From a beta proteobacterium AAP99 (GTDB lineage Bacteria; Pseudomonadota; Gammaproteobacteria; Burkholderiales; Burkholderiaceae_C): a stretch of DNA of 64,000 bases. The DNA lies in the NCBI GenBank assembly GCA_001295775.1, contig LJIA01000001.1, positions 459,715-523,714 on the forward strand. Reading direction: 5' to 3'. The position numbers were made by a program, and so were the translations under genes. The notes beneath the pieces are model-generated. The model did not search any database and was not told the DNA's origin. It worked only from the letters and a program-made list of their open reading frames with translations. Positions 1 through 7,977 of this stretch are shown one piece after another; position 1 is the first letter of the stretch; each line of letters starts with the position of its first letter.

Positions 1-2
1 AG

Positions 3-647
3 GGCCAGTGCGATCAAGCGGTCGAGCAGCTCAACGGCATGCTGGAAAAGCCGACTGCTGCGACTTACTTGATTGCTGGGTCGATGTATGAGCGGGGTGC
101 CTGCCTCAAACCAAACACCGACCGTGCGCGCGATTTCTACGCCAAGGCGTGGGGGCTGGGTGACACGGCGCGGGCTCCTGCCTATCTGGCTGCGCTGTCG
201 GCCAGCGCGGCCGGTGGCGCCGACGTCGCACAGACGCTTTGGTGGTACGCCCGCTTGCCCGATGGCGGGCGTGCACCCATGCCAGAGATCTGCCGTGTTG
301 CGAAGACCGAAGATGTCGAGGCGTTTGTGCGTGGCATCGAGTCTTGGTCTGCCGATCGGCGCGAGCGATGCCGCCTTGCGGTGGGCCTGGAGGCCATGGC
401 GTCAGCGATCAAACCGTTCTATCCCTTCGCGTCGCTGCTGGCGGGCGGCCAAGGGCAGTTTGATGTTCGCGTCGATTTCGCGAGAGGGACGGTTGAAGTA
501 ATGGAGCGATCTGGTTTTCGATCGACCCCGCTCAAGGACCTGCTCGAAAAGCTCTATCGCGATGCGGTCGGACGCCTGGGGCCGCCCAAGGTACAGCCCA
601 CGGCTGAATGGGTCGTTGTGACACCCTGGGAGTTCAAGATCCAATGA
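3..647 (+). CDS. C-terminal part of a Sel1/TPR-like protein (5' end outside window)
   Basis: The frame is open from base 3 with coding-like sequence before the first ATG at 39, so the start lies outside the window. The N-terminal visible part (RGACLKPNTDRARDFYAKAW, about residues 25-45) resembles a Sel1/TPR helix pair: paired Cys, then Asn, Ala and Tyr spacing. The rest has no family I recognise; the last 50 residues (FDVRVDFARGTVEVMERSG) look like a small beta-alpha domain, perhaps TonB-C-like, which is a guess. The stop overlaps the next start by 4 bases (ATGA), so it is translationally coupled to the acyl-CoA dehydrogenase gene. Function unknown. Confidence 0.6.
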   Translation, partial: GQCDQAVEQLNGMLEKPTAATYLIAGSMYERGACLKPNTDRARDFYAKAWGLGDTARAPAYLAALSASAAGGADVAQTLWWYARLPDGGRAPMPEICRVAKTEDVEAFVRGIESWSADRRERCRLAVGLEAMASAIKPFYPFASLLAGGQGQFDVRVDFARGTVEVMERSGFRSTPLKDLLEKLYRDAVGRLGPPKVQPTAEWVVVTPWEFKIQ

Positions 648-2515
648 ACGATGCACTTCGGCTGGAGCTCTCTTTTCAGATGGAACAGTGGCTGGGCGTG
701 AATGCATTGACCACACGTCAGCGCTTCGCCGACCACTCCCCCGACACCTTCCAGGCTGCGCTCGATCTGGCCGAGAAGCTGGCCCGCGAGCACTTCGCGC
801 CGCACAACCGCAAGGCCGACGAGAACGAGCCGCGCTTCGATGGCGAGCGGGTGCATCTGATCCCTGAAGTCAAAACGGCGCTGGATGCCTTCATTGCCTC
901 CGGTCTCATTGCGGCCGAGCATGACTACGAATTCGGCGGCATGCAGTTGCCGCAGGTGGTGGCCAAGGCCTGCATGGCCCATGTGATGGCGGCCAATGTG
1001 GCCACAGCGGGCTACCCCTTCCTGACGATCGGCAATGCCAACCTGCTGCTGGCCTACGGGAGTGCGGCGCAGATCGACGCCTTCGTGCGCCCCGAGCTGG
1101 CCGGCCGCTTCTTCGGCACCATGTGCCTGTCCGAACCCCAGGCGGGTTCCAGTCTGTCGGACATCACCACGCGCGCCGAATTCGAGGGCGACTCAGCGCT
1201 GGGCCCGCAGTATCGGCTGCGCGGCAACAAGATGTGGATCTCGGGTGGTGACCATGAACTCACCGAGAACATCGTGCATCTGGTGCTGGCCAAGATTCCG
1301 GGGCCGGACGGCAAGCTGATTCCGGGCACCAAGGGCATTTCGCTCTTTGCCGTGCCCAAGCGGCTGGTGAGCGTGGCCGGGCAGGGCGACAGCGCGCAAG
1401 TGACGGTAGGCGAGCGCAATGACGTGGTGCTCGCAGGCCTGAATCACAAGATGGGTTACCGCGGCACGGTGAACACGCTGCTGAACTTTGGCGAAGGCCA
1501 GTTCAAGCCGGTGGGCTCGAGTGGTGAGGCGAAGGCGGGTGCGATCGGCTACCTGGTGGGTGAGCCGGGCCGCGGCCTGAACGCCATGTTCCACATGATG
1601 AACGAGGCGCGCATCGGCGTGGGGCTGGGCGCCACCATGCTCGGCTGGGCGGGCTATGTGGCCAGCCTGGAATACGCCCGCGGCCGGCCACAGGGCCGCC
1701 CGATGACCGCGGCGGGCAAAGACCCGGCCAGCCCGCAGATTCCCATCATTCAGCATGCCGACGTGAAGCGCATGCTGCTCGCCCAGAAGGCCTATGCCGA
1801 AGGCGCGCTGGCCCTGAACCTGTTCTGCGCCCGCCTCGTGGACGAGGAAAAGACCGGCGAGACCGAGCAGGCGCGCAAGGACGCGACCCTGCTGCTCGAC
1901 ATCCTGACGCCGATCGCCAAGAGCTGGCCCAGCCAGTGGTGCCTGGAGGCCAACGCCCTGGCCATCCAGGTCCATGGCGGCTACGGCTACACCCGGGACT
2001 ATCCGGTCGAGCAGTACTACCGGGACAACCGCCTCAACCCCATCCACGAAGGTACGCACGGCATCCAGGGGCTGGATCTGCTGGGCCGCAAGGTCGTCAT
2101 GGCCGAGGGCGCAGCCTTCAAGCTGCTGGGCGAGCGCGTCAAGGCCACCATCGGCCGGGCCGCGCAGAGCAAGAGTGCCGACACGCGGCGCTGGGCGCAG
2201 ATGCTCGGCGAGCGTGTCATGCGCCTGGCCGCCGTGACGCAGACCCTCTGGGGCGCGGGCGATCCGCAGAAGACCCTGGCCAATGCCACGGCCTATCTGG
2301 AGGCCTTTGGCCATGTGGTGATGGCGTGGGTCTGGCTGGACCTGTCGCTCGCGGCGTCGGCTGCATGGGACGAAAGCAAGAGCGACTTCCTGCATGGCAA
2401 GTGGCAGGCCTGCCGCTACTTCTACCTGTACGAGCTGCCCAAGGTGGACTCGCAACTGACGTTGCTGGAGTCGCTGGACACCACCACGCTGGATATGCAG
2501 GACGCGTGGTTCTGA
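644..2515 (+). CDS. Large acyl-CoA dehydrogenase with C-terminal extension
   Basis: FAD-dependent acyl-CoA dehydrogenase, the first step of fatty acid beta-oxidation (acyl-CoA to trans-2-enoyl-CoA, electrons to ETF). The family signature MCLSEPQAGSSLSDITTRA lies near residue 160 and the late signature QVHGGYGYTRDYP near residue 445. The expected catalytic Glu is in NPIHEGTHGIQ. At 623 residues it is much longer than the usual 380; the last 150 residues match the acetyl-CoA-dehydrogenase-type C-terminal extension of the roughly 600-residue proteobacterial class. I chose ATG 644, not 608, because it overlaps the upstream stop as ATGA and removes 12 non-conserved residues. It heads the lipid-metabolism run. 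Confidence 0.95.
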   Translation: MNDALRLELSFQMEQWLGVNALTTRQRFADHSPDTFQAALDLAEKLAREHFAPHNRKADENEPRFDGERVHLIPEVKTALDAFIASGLIAAEHDYEFGGMQLPQVVAKACMAHVMAANVATAGYPFLTIGNANLLLAYGSAAQIDAFVRPELAGRFFGTMCLSEPQAGSSLSDITTRAEFEGDSALGPQYRLRGNKMWISGGDHELTENIVHLVLAKIPGPDGKLIPGTKGISLFAVPKRLVSVAGQGDSAQVTVGERNDVVLAGLNHKMGYRGTVNTLLNFGEGQFKPVGSSGEAKAGAIGYLVGEPGRGLNAMFHMMNEARIGVGLGATMLGWAGYVASLEYARGRPQGRPMTAAGKDPASPQIPIIQHADVKRMLLAQKAYAEGALALNLFCARLVDEEKTGETEQARKDATLLLDILTPIAKSWPSQWCLEANALAIQVHGGYGYTRDYPVEQYYRDNRLNPIHEGTHGIQGLDLLGRKVVMAEGAAFKLLGERVKATIGRAAQSKSADTRRWAQMLGERVMRLAAVTQTLWGAGDPQKTLANATAYLEAFGHVVMAWVWLDLSLAASAAWDESKSDFLHGKWQACRYFYLYELPKVDSQLTLLESLDTTTLDMQDAWF

Positions 2516-2525
2516 GGGGCGTGCA

Positions 2526-2750
2526 ATGAGCTGGATGGGCGTCTTCACCAACCGCTTCGAAGGAATCATCTGGATCCTGATCTACGGCGGCATGATCGTC
2601 ACCGCAGGTGGGCTGTACATGATGTTCAACGAGCTCGCGCCGGCGGTGACGCCCTTCGTGCTCACGGGCGGCGTGCTGGCGCTCATCATCGGAGTGGCCA
2701 TGATCTTCAAGCGCGCCCGCATGACCCTGCCGGAGGACGAGAACCCATGA
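2526..2750 (+). CDS. Small two-helix membrane protein
   Basis: A 74-residue protein with two hydrophobic segments, about residues 13-33 (IIWILIYGGMIVTAGGLYMM) and 42-62, then a short charged tail (KRARMTLPEDENP). No enzyme motif is visible. It sits 10 bases after the acyl-CoA dehydrogenase gene and its stop overlaps the next gene by 4 bases, so it is part of the same operon. It is probably an inner-membrane accessory protein of unknown role. The reading frame is convincing because of its coupling on both sides. Confidence 0.75.
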   Translation: MSWMGVFTNRFEGIIWILIYGGMIVTAGGLYMMFNELAPAVTPFVLTGGVLALIIGVAMIFKRARMTLPEDENP

Positions 2751-3031
2751 TCCGCCACGTGGTGATGTGGAAGCTCAAGAACCCGGCCGACGCGCCCGAG
2801 TTCAAGCGCCTGCTGGACAGCTGCGCCACGGTGGTGCCGGGCATCCTGCGTTTTGAGGTGGCACTCGCGACGCCGGGGCTGGAGGCCAATGCAGACGTCA
2901 TTCTCGTCAGCGACTTTGCGGACGAAGCTGCGCTGGTCGCCTACCAGAGTCACCCGCACCACAAGGCCGTCGGCCAAGCCCTGGGTGCGATGCGCGAGAC
3001 GCGCAGCGTGCTGGATTGGCGGGTCGAGTGA
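2747..3031 (+). CDS. Dabb (stress-responsive A/B barrel) family protein
   Basis: A 94-residue protein beginning MIRHVVMWKLKNPAD, the classic Dabb opening (H-V-V-x-W-K-L/F-K). The middle (VVPGILRFEVALAT ... DVILVSDFADEAALVAYQSHPHHKAV) shows the two half-barrel repeats of a dimeric ferredoxin-like fold and the conserved YQxHPxH stretch. Family members bind or modify small hydrophobic molecules, but most are uncharacterised. It overlaps the upstream membrane protein gene by 4 bases. Confidence 0.85.
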   Translation: MIRHVVMWKLKNPADAPEFKRLLDSCATVVPGILRFEVALATPGLEANADVILVSDFADEAALVAYQSHPHHKAVGQALGAMRETRSVLDWRVE

Positions 3032-3054
3032 CTCCGAGTCGCGCCGCTTTGGAA

Positions 3055-3106
3055 GGCTTTCCGCTTGTCTGCGGGTTTCGCGGCGCATGCGCCGTGCGCA
3101 GACAAG
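3055..3106 (+). repeat. Dispersed intergenic repeat, copy 1 (hairpin form)
   Basis: Begins GGCTTTCCGCTTGTCTGCGG. The arm CTTGTCTGCG (3064-3073) is exactly complementary to CGCAGACAAG (3097-3106), with an inner palindrome GGCGCATGCGCC (3082-3093). It shares its first part with the copies near 3.2, 9.8, 10.9, 11.0 and 31.2 kb. Confidence 0.65.
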
Positions 3107-3130
3107 AGCTCGCGCCTGCCAGCGCGAGCC

Positions 3131-3245
3131 CCGATGCGGTCTGGCATGGGTTATCCGCTGGAGCCGGGGTTTCGCCGGGCACTGCCCGGCGCCGGCGCAA
3201 GAGGCGAGTCTTGCAAGCCTCGCCCCCGATGCGGTCTGGCATGGG
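3131..3245. repeat. 20-bp direct repeat pair
   Basis: CCGATGCGGTCTGGCATGGG occurs at 3131-3150 and again at 3226-3245, 75 bases apart. The second copy runs directly into dispersed-repeat copy 2, so the two may form one composite unit. Confidence 0.7.
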
Positions 3246-3300
3246 CTTTCCGCTTGTCTGGCGCGGCTTTCCAGCCATTTTGGCCTGAAGAACCGCGCCA
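3244..3300 (+). repeat. Dispersed intergenic repeat, copy 2
   Basis: The most complete copy. It has GGCTTTCCGCTTGTCTGG, then GCGCGGCTTTCCAGCCATTT, then TGGCCTGAAGAACCGCGCCA. The arms TGGCGCGG (3259-3266) and CCGCGCCA (3293-3300) pair perfectly, giving a stem with a 26-base loop. It ends 33 bases before the next start codon. Confidence 0.7.
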
Positions 3301-3333
3301 AATGGACTTCCACGTTTTCACATCGAGGACACC

Positions 3334-4113
3334 ATGAGCATCAAGCAGCTGCTTGACCTGTCCGGGCGCACGGCGCTCATCACTGGCGGTTCGCGCGGGC
3401 TGGGCCTGCAGATCGCCGAGGCGCTGGGCGAGATGGGCGCGCAGCTCATGCTGTCAGCCCGCAAGGAAGACGAGCTGCGCGAGGCGGTGGCGCACCTGGC
3501 AGCCCAGGGCATCCGCGCCGGCTACGTAGTGGCCGACGGCAGCGACGAAGGCTCGATCGACAGCCTGGCGCACGAGAGCATCGCGGTGCTCGGGCATGTG
3601 GACATTCTGGTCAACAACGCCGGTGCCACCTGGGGCGCCCCGGCCGAGGACTACCCGCTCGAAGCCTGGGACAAGGTCATGGATCTGAACATCCGCGGCC
3701 TGTTCCTGCTCACCCAGGCCATCGGCAAGCGCAGCATGATCCCGCGCAGGTACGGCCGCATCATCAACGTGGCCAGCATCGCCGGCCTGGCCGGCAACCC
3801 GCCCGGCACCATGCAGACGATTGCCTACAACACCAGCAAGGGCGCGGTCATCAATTTCACGCGCACCCTCGCAGGGGAGTGGGGGCGCCACGGCATCACG
3901 GTCAATGCCCTCGCCCCCGGTTTCTTCCCGAGCAAGATGACCAAGGGCGTGCTCGCCGCCATCGGCGAAGACCGGCTTGCGATGGGTGCGCCCTTGCTGC
4001 GCATCGGTGGGCCCGAAGATCTCAAGGGCGCCGCACTCCTGTTTGCCAGCAACGCCGGCCAACACATTACCGGGCAGGTGCTGGCGGTGGATGGCGGGGT
4101 GAGTGCGGTGTGA
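3334..4113 (+). CDS. Short-chain dehydrogenase/reductase (SDR)
   Basis: Classical SDR oxidoreductase of 259 residues. The nucleotide-binding motif TGGSRGLG lies at about residues 17-24, NNAG near 92, the catalytic YNTSK near 166, and the structural VNALAPGFFPS after it. The C-terminus (GGPEDLKGAALLFASNAG ... LAVDGG) is typical of FabG/BDH-type enzymes. The substrate cannot be told; in this operon a hydroxyacyl-CoA or a ketone is likely. ATG 3334 begins at the conserved length, just after the repeat cluster. Confidence 0.92.
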   Translation: MSIKQLLDLSGRTALITGGSRGLGLQIAEALGEMGAQLMLSARKEDELREAVAHLAAQGIRAGYVVADGSDEGSIDSLAHESIAVLGHVDILVNNAGATWGAPAEDYPLEAWDKVMDLNIRGLFLLTQAIGKRSMIPRRYGRIINVASIAGLAGNPPGTMQTIAYNTSKGAVINFTRTLAGEWGRHGITVNALAPGFFPSKMTKGVLAAIGEDRLAMGAPLLRIGGPEDLKGAALLFASNAGQHITGQVLAVDGGVSAV

Positions 4114-4122
4114 GGAGCTGAG

Positions 4123-4497
4123 ATGCCGCTCGGCGAATTTCTGTTTGAGGTTGGCTTCCGTGTGGTCGGTGAAGTGCTGTTCGCCGGAGCCTTCGACGGG
4201 CGCAAGCAAGCAAACAACCTCGACTCGAGCACCGCTCAGGAGTTACGAGAGCGGTTCGCGGCGGAAGCTGCGCGTGTGCCAGGCTCAATCTTTCTTGGCC
4301 TGATCGACGGCAAATCTGTCGGAGTTTTTCGGGACGGTGAAGGCATGTATCGGTTGCACACCATCTATCTTCCGGGAAAGCGCGACAAGCGCTGGCACGC
4401 ATATACGAAGGCACTCGATTCGACGGCAGCCAAGGCCCTGATCATGAAGTACGGACTTGCGCCGATGGATCCCCTTCGACTCCACCTACCCAAATGA
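4123..4497 (+). CDS. Hypothetical protein
   Basis: A 124-residue protein I do not recognise. It has a hydrophobic amphipathic N-terminus (LGEFLFEVGFRVVGEVLFAG) and a basic, tryptophan-containing C-terminal half (LPGKRDKRWHAYTKALDST). It is probably real: it starts 10 bases after the SDR stop, and its own stop overlaps the thioesterase start as ATGA. There is no signal peptide with a clear cleavage site and no known catalytic motif. Confidence 0.65.
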   Translation: MPLGEFLFEVGFRVVGEVLFAGAFDGRKQANNLDSSTAQELRERFAAEAARVPGSIFLGLIDGKSVGVFRDGEGMYRLHTIYLPGKRDKRWHAYTKALDSTAAKALIMKYGLAPMDPLRLHLPK

Positions 4498-4949
4498 GCA
4501 AATCCCTCGCCGCCCGCGGCATCGAAATCCCTTTTCACGACGACCTTGGCCTGGACTACGGCCCGGTGGAGGGCGGGCGCGCCGAGTGCTATCTCGACGT
4601 GGGCCGGCGCCACACCAACAGCTGGGGCGTGGTGCATGGCGGCGTGGTGATGACCATGCTGGATGTGGCCATGGCGATGGCGGGGCGCTCGGTGCAGGCC
4701 TCGCAACAGGGCGGCAATGTCACGGTGGAGATGAAGACCACCTTCGTGCGGGGTGCCAAGGGGCCGCGGCTCACGGCGCGCGGCACCTGTTTTCACACGA
4801 GCACGAGCATGGCCTTCTGTGAAGGCGAACTGATCGACAGCGAAGGGCAGGTCTGCGCCAAGGCCAGCGGCACCTTCAAGTTCCTCAAGTCCTGGGAAGC
4901 CGCTGCCAAGCTGGGCATGGCCCCCACCACCATTCTCAAAGGAGACTGA
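4494..4949 (+). CDS. PaaI-type hotdog-fold thioesterase
   Basis: Acyl-CoA thioesterase of 151 residues. The conserved hotdog motif NSWGVVHGGVVMTMLDVAMA lies at about residues 40-58, with HGG and the Asp expected for PaaI/YbdB-type enzymes. A second strand (VTVEMKTTFVRGAKG) and the closing FCEGELIDSEGQVCAKASGTF complete the fold. It probably releases free acid from a CoA ester produced by the neighbouring oxidoreductases. It is coupled by 4-base overlap to the upstream gene and lies 3 bases before the reductase gene. Confidence 0.9.
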   Translation: MSKSLAARGIEIPFHDDLGLDYGPVEGGRAECYLDVGRRHTNSWGVVHGGVVMTMLDVAMAMAGRSVQASQQGGNVTVEMKTTFVRGAKGPRLTARGTCFHTSTSMAFCEGELIDSEGQVCAKASGTFKFLKSWEAAAKLGMAPTTILKGD

Positions 4950-4952
4950 ATC

Positions 4953-5972
4953 ATGGCCACCACGTTCAACCGGATCGTCCTCGCATCCCGCCCCACCGGC
5001 CCCGTCACGCCGGACAACTTCCGCCTGGAGAGCGTCACGGCGCCTGATCTGGCCGACGGCCAGGTGCTGGTGCGCCATCACTACCTGAGCCTGGACCCGT
5101 ACATGCGCGGCCGCATGAACGAGGGCCGCAGCTATGCCCAGCCGCAGCCGCTCAACGAAACCATGATCGGCGGCACGGTGGGTGAGGTGGTGGAAAGCCG
5201 CAACCCGCACTTCAAGGCAGGCGACAAGGTGGTGGGCATGGGCGGCTGGGCGGAATATGCCGTGGTCGATGCCAGCCAGCGCGGCGTGCTGCAGAAGGTG
5301 GACACAACCCACATTCCGCTAAGTGCCTACCTGGGCGCCGTGGGCATGCCCGGCGTGACCGGCTGGTACGGCCTGACGCAGATCTGCGAGCCTAAGGCGG
5401 GTGAGACGGTCGTGGTCTCGGCCGCTTCCGGCGCGGTGGGCGGTGCGGTGGGGCAACTCGCCAAGGCGCGCGGCTGCCGCGCGGTGGGTATCGCCGGCGG
5501 CCCGGACAAGTGCCGCTACGTGGTGGAGGAGCTCGGCTTCGATGCCTGCATCGACTACAAGGCCCACAGCGACGGCAAGGCCCTTGCCAAGGCGCTGAAG
5601 GAATCCGCGCCAAACGGTATCGACTGCTACTTCGAGAACGTGGGCGGCTGGATCATGGACACCGTGCTGCTGCGCATGAACGCCTTCGGCCGCATTGCGG
5701 TGTGCGGCATGATCGCCGGCTACAACGGCGAGCCTCTGCCCATGGCCAACCCGGCACTCATTCTGGTGAGTCGCCTGAAGATGCAGGGCTTTATCGTCAG
5801 CGAGCACATGGACAAGTGGCCCGAGGCGCTCAAGGAACTGGGCACGCTCGTGGCCACGGGTAAGCTCAAGTACCGCGAGACGGTCTCGCAGGGCCTTGCC
5901 AGCGCGCCCGAAGCCTTCATGGGCCTGCTCAAGGGCGCCAACTTCGGCAAGCAGCTCGTCAAGCTGGTCTGA
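4953..5972 (+). CDS. Zinc-free medium-chain NADP-dependent oxidoreductase
   Basis: A 339-residue MDR of the leukotriene B4 dehydrogenase/CurA type, reducing or oxidising alpha,beta-unsaturated carbonyls with NADP(H). Seen: the N-terminal LSLDPYMRGRMN signature, the cofactor loop SAASGAVGGAVGQLAKARG near residue 150, YFENVGG near 227, and the C-terminal KYRETVSQGLASAPEAFMGLLKG. The zinc-ligand motif is absent, as the class requires. It starts 3 bases after the thioesterase stop with an AGGAG-like site. Confidence 0.93.
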   Translation: MATTFNRIVLASRPTGPVTPDNFRLESVTAPDLADGQVLVRHHYLSLDPYMRGRMNEGRSYAQPQPLNETMIGGTVGEVVESRNPHFKAGDKVVGMGGWAEYAVVDASQRGVLQKVDTTHIPLSAYLGAVGMPGVTGWYGLTQICEPKAGETVVVSAASGAVGGAVGQLAKARGCRAVGIAGGPDKCRYVVEELGFDACIDYKAHSDGKALAKALKESAPNGIDCYFENVGGWIMDTVLLRMNAFGRIAVCGMIAGYNGEPLPMANPALILVSRLKMQGFIVSEHMDKWPEALKELGTLVATGKLKYRETVSQGLASAPEAFMGLLKGANFGKQLVKLV

Positions 5973-5988
5973 ATCACTCCCAGAGGGC

Positions 5989-6324
5989 ATGTCGCTCAAG
6001 CACGTCGTCATTCTTCGCGCCGGACCCCAATGGCAAGCTGGTCAACCCCTGCGCAGCCAGCGCTTCCATGTCGAGCACCTCGCCCATTGGGGCAAGTGGC
6101 TCAACAAGGGGCTGCTGCTCGAGGGCGGCCACTTCATGGACCACTCCGGCGGCCTGATGATCCTGGCCGAGGGCGTCACGGAGGAGGACGCCATGGACTT
6201 CGCGTCCAAGGACCCGGCCGTGAAGAACGGCGTGCTGATTGCCTACGTGAAGCCCTGGTACCAGACCGTCACCTCGCTGGTGGCGGCGCCCACGGCGCGG
6301 CCGCGCGACCCGGATCGATTCTGA
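5989..6324 (+). CDS. YciI-like protein
   Basis: A 111-residue protein (MSLKHVVILRAGPQW) with a dimeric alpha-beta barrel pattern: RFHVEHLAHWGKWLNKG, then GGLMILAEGVTEEDAMDFASKDP and an aromatic end (VKPWYQTV). This is the YciI/YCII-related layout, including the conserved SKDPA stretch. I chose ATG 5989 over the upstream in-frame ATG at 5896 because the latter lies inside the reductase gene. Function in this family is mostly unknown; it is sometimes a small-molecule lyase or dehalogenase relative. Confidence 0.8.
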   Translation: MSLKHVVILRAGPQWQAGQPLRSQRFHVEHLAHWGKWLNKGLLLEGGHFMDHSGGLMILAEGVTEEDAMDFASKDPAVKNGVLIAYVKPWYQTVTSLVAAPTARPRDPDRF

Positions 6325-6391
6325 CTGGCCGCTTCGTGCGAGGCGCGTTGCGGCGCTTGCCTTTGGCCAGCATTCAGCCGGAAGGGCGTCC

Positions 6392-7504
6392 ATGAGCCAG
6401 CACACCACGCCGCCGCAGGGCGAAGAGTTCCGCAATGACGAGCGGCCTGCCGTTGCCGGATCGGTCGCGGCCGGGTCCAGCGCCTCAGCGGCCGCGCCAC
6501 GCAAGCTGCTGAGCGCAGACGAACTCAAGGCCTTCACCGCCTTGTCGAGCGCCCAGGGCGGGCTGGCGGTGCTGCGCGTGTTCGGGCCGGTGATCGCCGT
6601 CACCGCACTGGCGGTGGCAACCCAGCACTGGGCGGCGGTGGTGCTCGCCATCCTCGTCAACGGCGTCCAGCAGCACGCCATGTTCGTGCTGGCCCATGAG
6701 GCCACGCACTACCGGCTGTTCGAGCATCGCGGGCTGAATGACTTCTTCGGCCGGCTGGCTGGCGTGCTGGGCGGCATCTCGATGTGTACCTACCGCGTCA
6801 CGCATCGCCTGCATCACAACAACCTCTACGGGCCGGAAGACCCGGACACGGCCATCCACGGCGGCTATCCGCGCGGCCGCGCCTATCTCTGGAAGAAGCT
6901 CGCGCAGGATCTGGCCGGGCTGAACGCCTGGAAGACCTTTGCCTACTTCTTCGGCAGCCCGGCGCTGAATGCCGACACCGGCAGGAGCATCCGGCCGCTG
7001 GATGACACCTCGCCCGCCCTGCGCGCCGCTGCCCGCAAGGACCGCTGGCTGGTCGTCGCCGGGCAGCTGCTGCTGCCGGCGCTCGCGGGGCTGATCTGGG
7101 GCGGGCAGGGGCTCGCGCTGTATCTGCTGCTCTGGGTGCTGCCGCTGGTCACGGTGCTGCAGCCCATCCTGCGCCTGCGGGCCATCTGTGAACACGGCGC
7201 GGTGACGGACCTGTCCTGGCCACTCACGGCTGCGCGCACCAATGAACTGCGCGGTCTGCCGGGGCTGATCGCGCGCGCCGTGTTCTTCCCGCTGCACGTG
7301 AACTATCACCTGGAACACCACTTGTACCCGGCGGTGCCGCACTACCGGCTGCCGGCCCTGCACGCGCTGCTGGCCACGCGTGGCCATCTGCACGGGGCGC
7401 AGGTGATGCCCTGGCCGCACACCCTGCGCACCGTGTTTGCGCCGCGCCGGCCGAAAGCGCAGGCCGCTCAAGACGACACGCTGGACCATCCCCGCACTGC
7501 ATGA
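6392..7504 (+). CDS. Membrane fatty acid desaturase
   Basis: Integral-membrane di-iron desaturase or hydroxylase of 370 residues. The three histidine boxes are HEATH (102-106), HRLHHN (138-143) and HVNYHLEHH (302-310). Hydrophobic segments lie at about residues 58-100 and 218-258. Family members insert double bonds into acyl lipids or hydroxylate carotenoid or sphingolipid-like substrates. The N-terminal 40 residues are polar and variable. The stop overlaps the elaA start (ATGA). It fits the lipid theme of the run. Confidence 0.93.
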   Translation: MSQHTTPPQGEEFRNDERPAVAGSVAAGSSASAAAPRKLLSADELKAFTALSSAQGGLAVLRVFGPVIAVTALAVATQHWAAVVLAILVNGVQQHAMFVLAHEATHYRLFEHRGLNDFFGRLAGVLGGISMCTYRVTHRLHHNNLYGPEDPDTAIHGGYPRGRAYLWKKLAQDLAGLNAWKTFAYFFGSPALNADTGRSIRPLDDTSPALRAAARKDRWLVVAGQLLLPALAGLIWGGQGLALYLLLWVLPLVTVLQPILRLRAICEHGAVTDLSWPLTAARTNELRGLPGLIARAVFFPLHVNYHLEHHLYPAVPHYRLPALHALLATRGHLHGAQVMPWPHTLRTVFAPRRPKAQAAQDDTLDHPRTA

Positions 7505-7977
7505 CTTCACAAGCTCCCGCCCTGGTCTGGACCTGGGCCCGATTCCCCGATCTCAGCCCCCATGACGTCTATGACCTGCTCGCCCTGCGCAGCGAGGTCT
7601 TTGTGGTGGAACAGAATTGCGTCTTTCAGGACCCGGACTACGTGGATCAGCAGTGCTGGCATCTGCTGGGCCGCGCGGACGATGCTCAGGGCAAGCTCCT
7701 GGCCTATCTGCGTCTGGTGGACCCCGGCGTGAAGTACCCGGAGCCCTCGATCGGCCGGGTGATCAGCTCGCCCGCAGTGCGCGGTACGGGCATCGGCCGC
7801 GTGCTGGTGACCGAGGGCATTGCCCGCCACCACGCGACCTGGCCGGGGCAGAAGAACCGCATCGGCGCACAGGCGCGGCTGGAGCGCTTCTACACGGACC
7901 TGGGCTTTCGCACGATCTCCGAGCCCTATATCGAAGACGACATTCCCCACATCGAAATGATTCTGGAGGCAGCATGA
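7501..7977 (+). CDS. elaA: ElaA-type GNAT acetyltransferase
   Basis: A 158-residue GNAT-fold N-acetyltransferase. The N-terminal LLALRSEVFVVEQNCVFQDPDYVDQ segment is diagnostic of ElaA, and the acetyl-CoA loop is GRVISSPAVRGTGIGRVLV (about residues 85-103). The C-terminal FYTDLGFRTISEPYIEDDIPHIEM is also characteristic. The natural substrate of ElaA is not established. It is coupled by ATGA overlaps to both neighbours. Confidence 0.93.
   Translation: MTSQAPALVWTWARFPDLSPHDVYDLLALRSEVFVVEQNCVFQDPDYVDQQCWHLLGRADDAQGKLLAYLRLVDPGVKYPEPSIGRVISSPAVRGTGIGRVLVTEGIARHHATWPGQKNRIGAQARLERFYTDLGFRTISEPYIEDDIPHIEMILEAA

Larger units (their letters stand above)
3032..3333. other. Intergenic stretch filled with short repeats
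   Basis: 302 bases without a credible gene. They hold two dispersed-repeat copies (3055-3106 and 3244-3300) and a perfect 20-base direct repeat (3131-3150 and 3226-3245). The four frames that stay open here have no recognisable protein. It splits an otherwise tightly packed gene run. Confidence 0.6.

Noticed and set aside
1193..2569. 458-codon minus-strand frame
   Set aside because: Opposite the acyl-CoA dehydrogenase; Arg/His/Gln-rich shadow composition.
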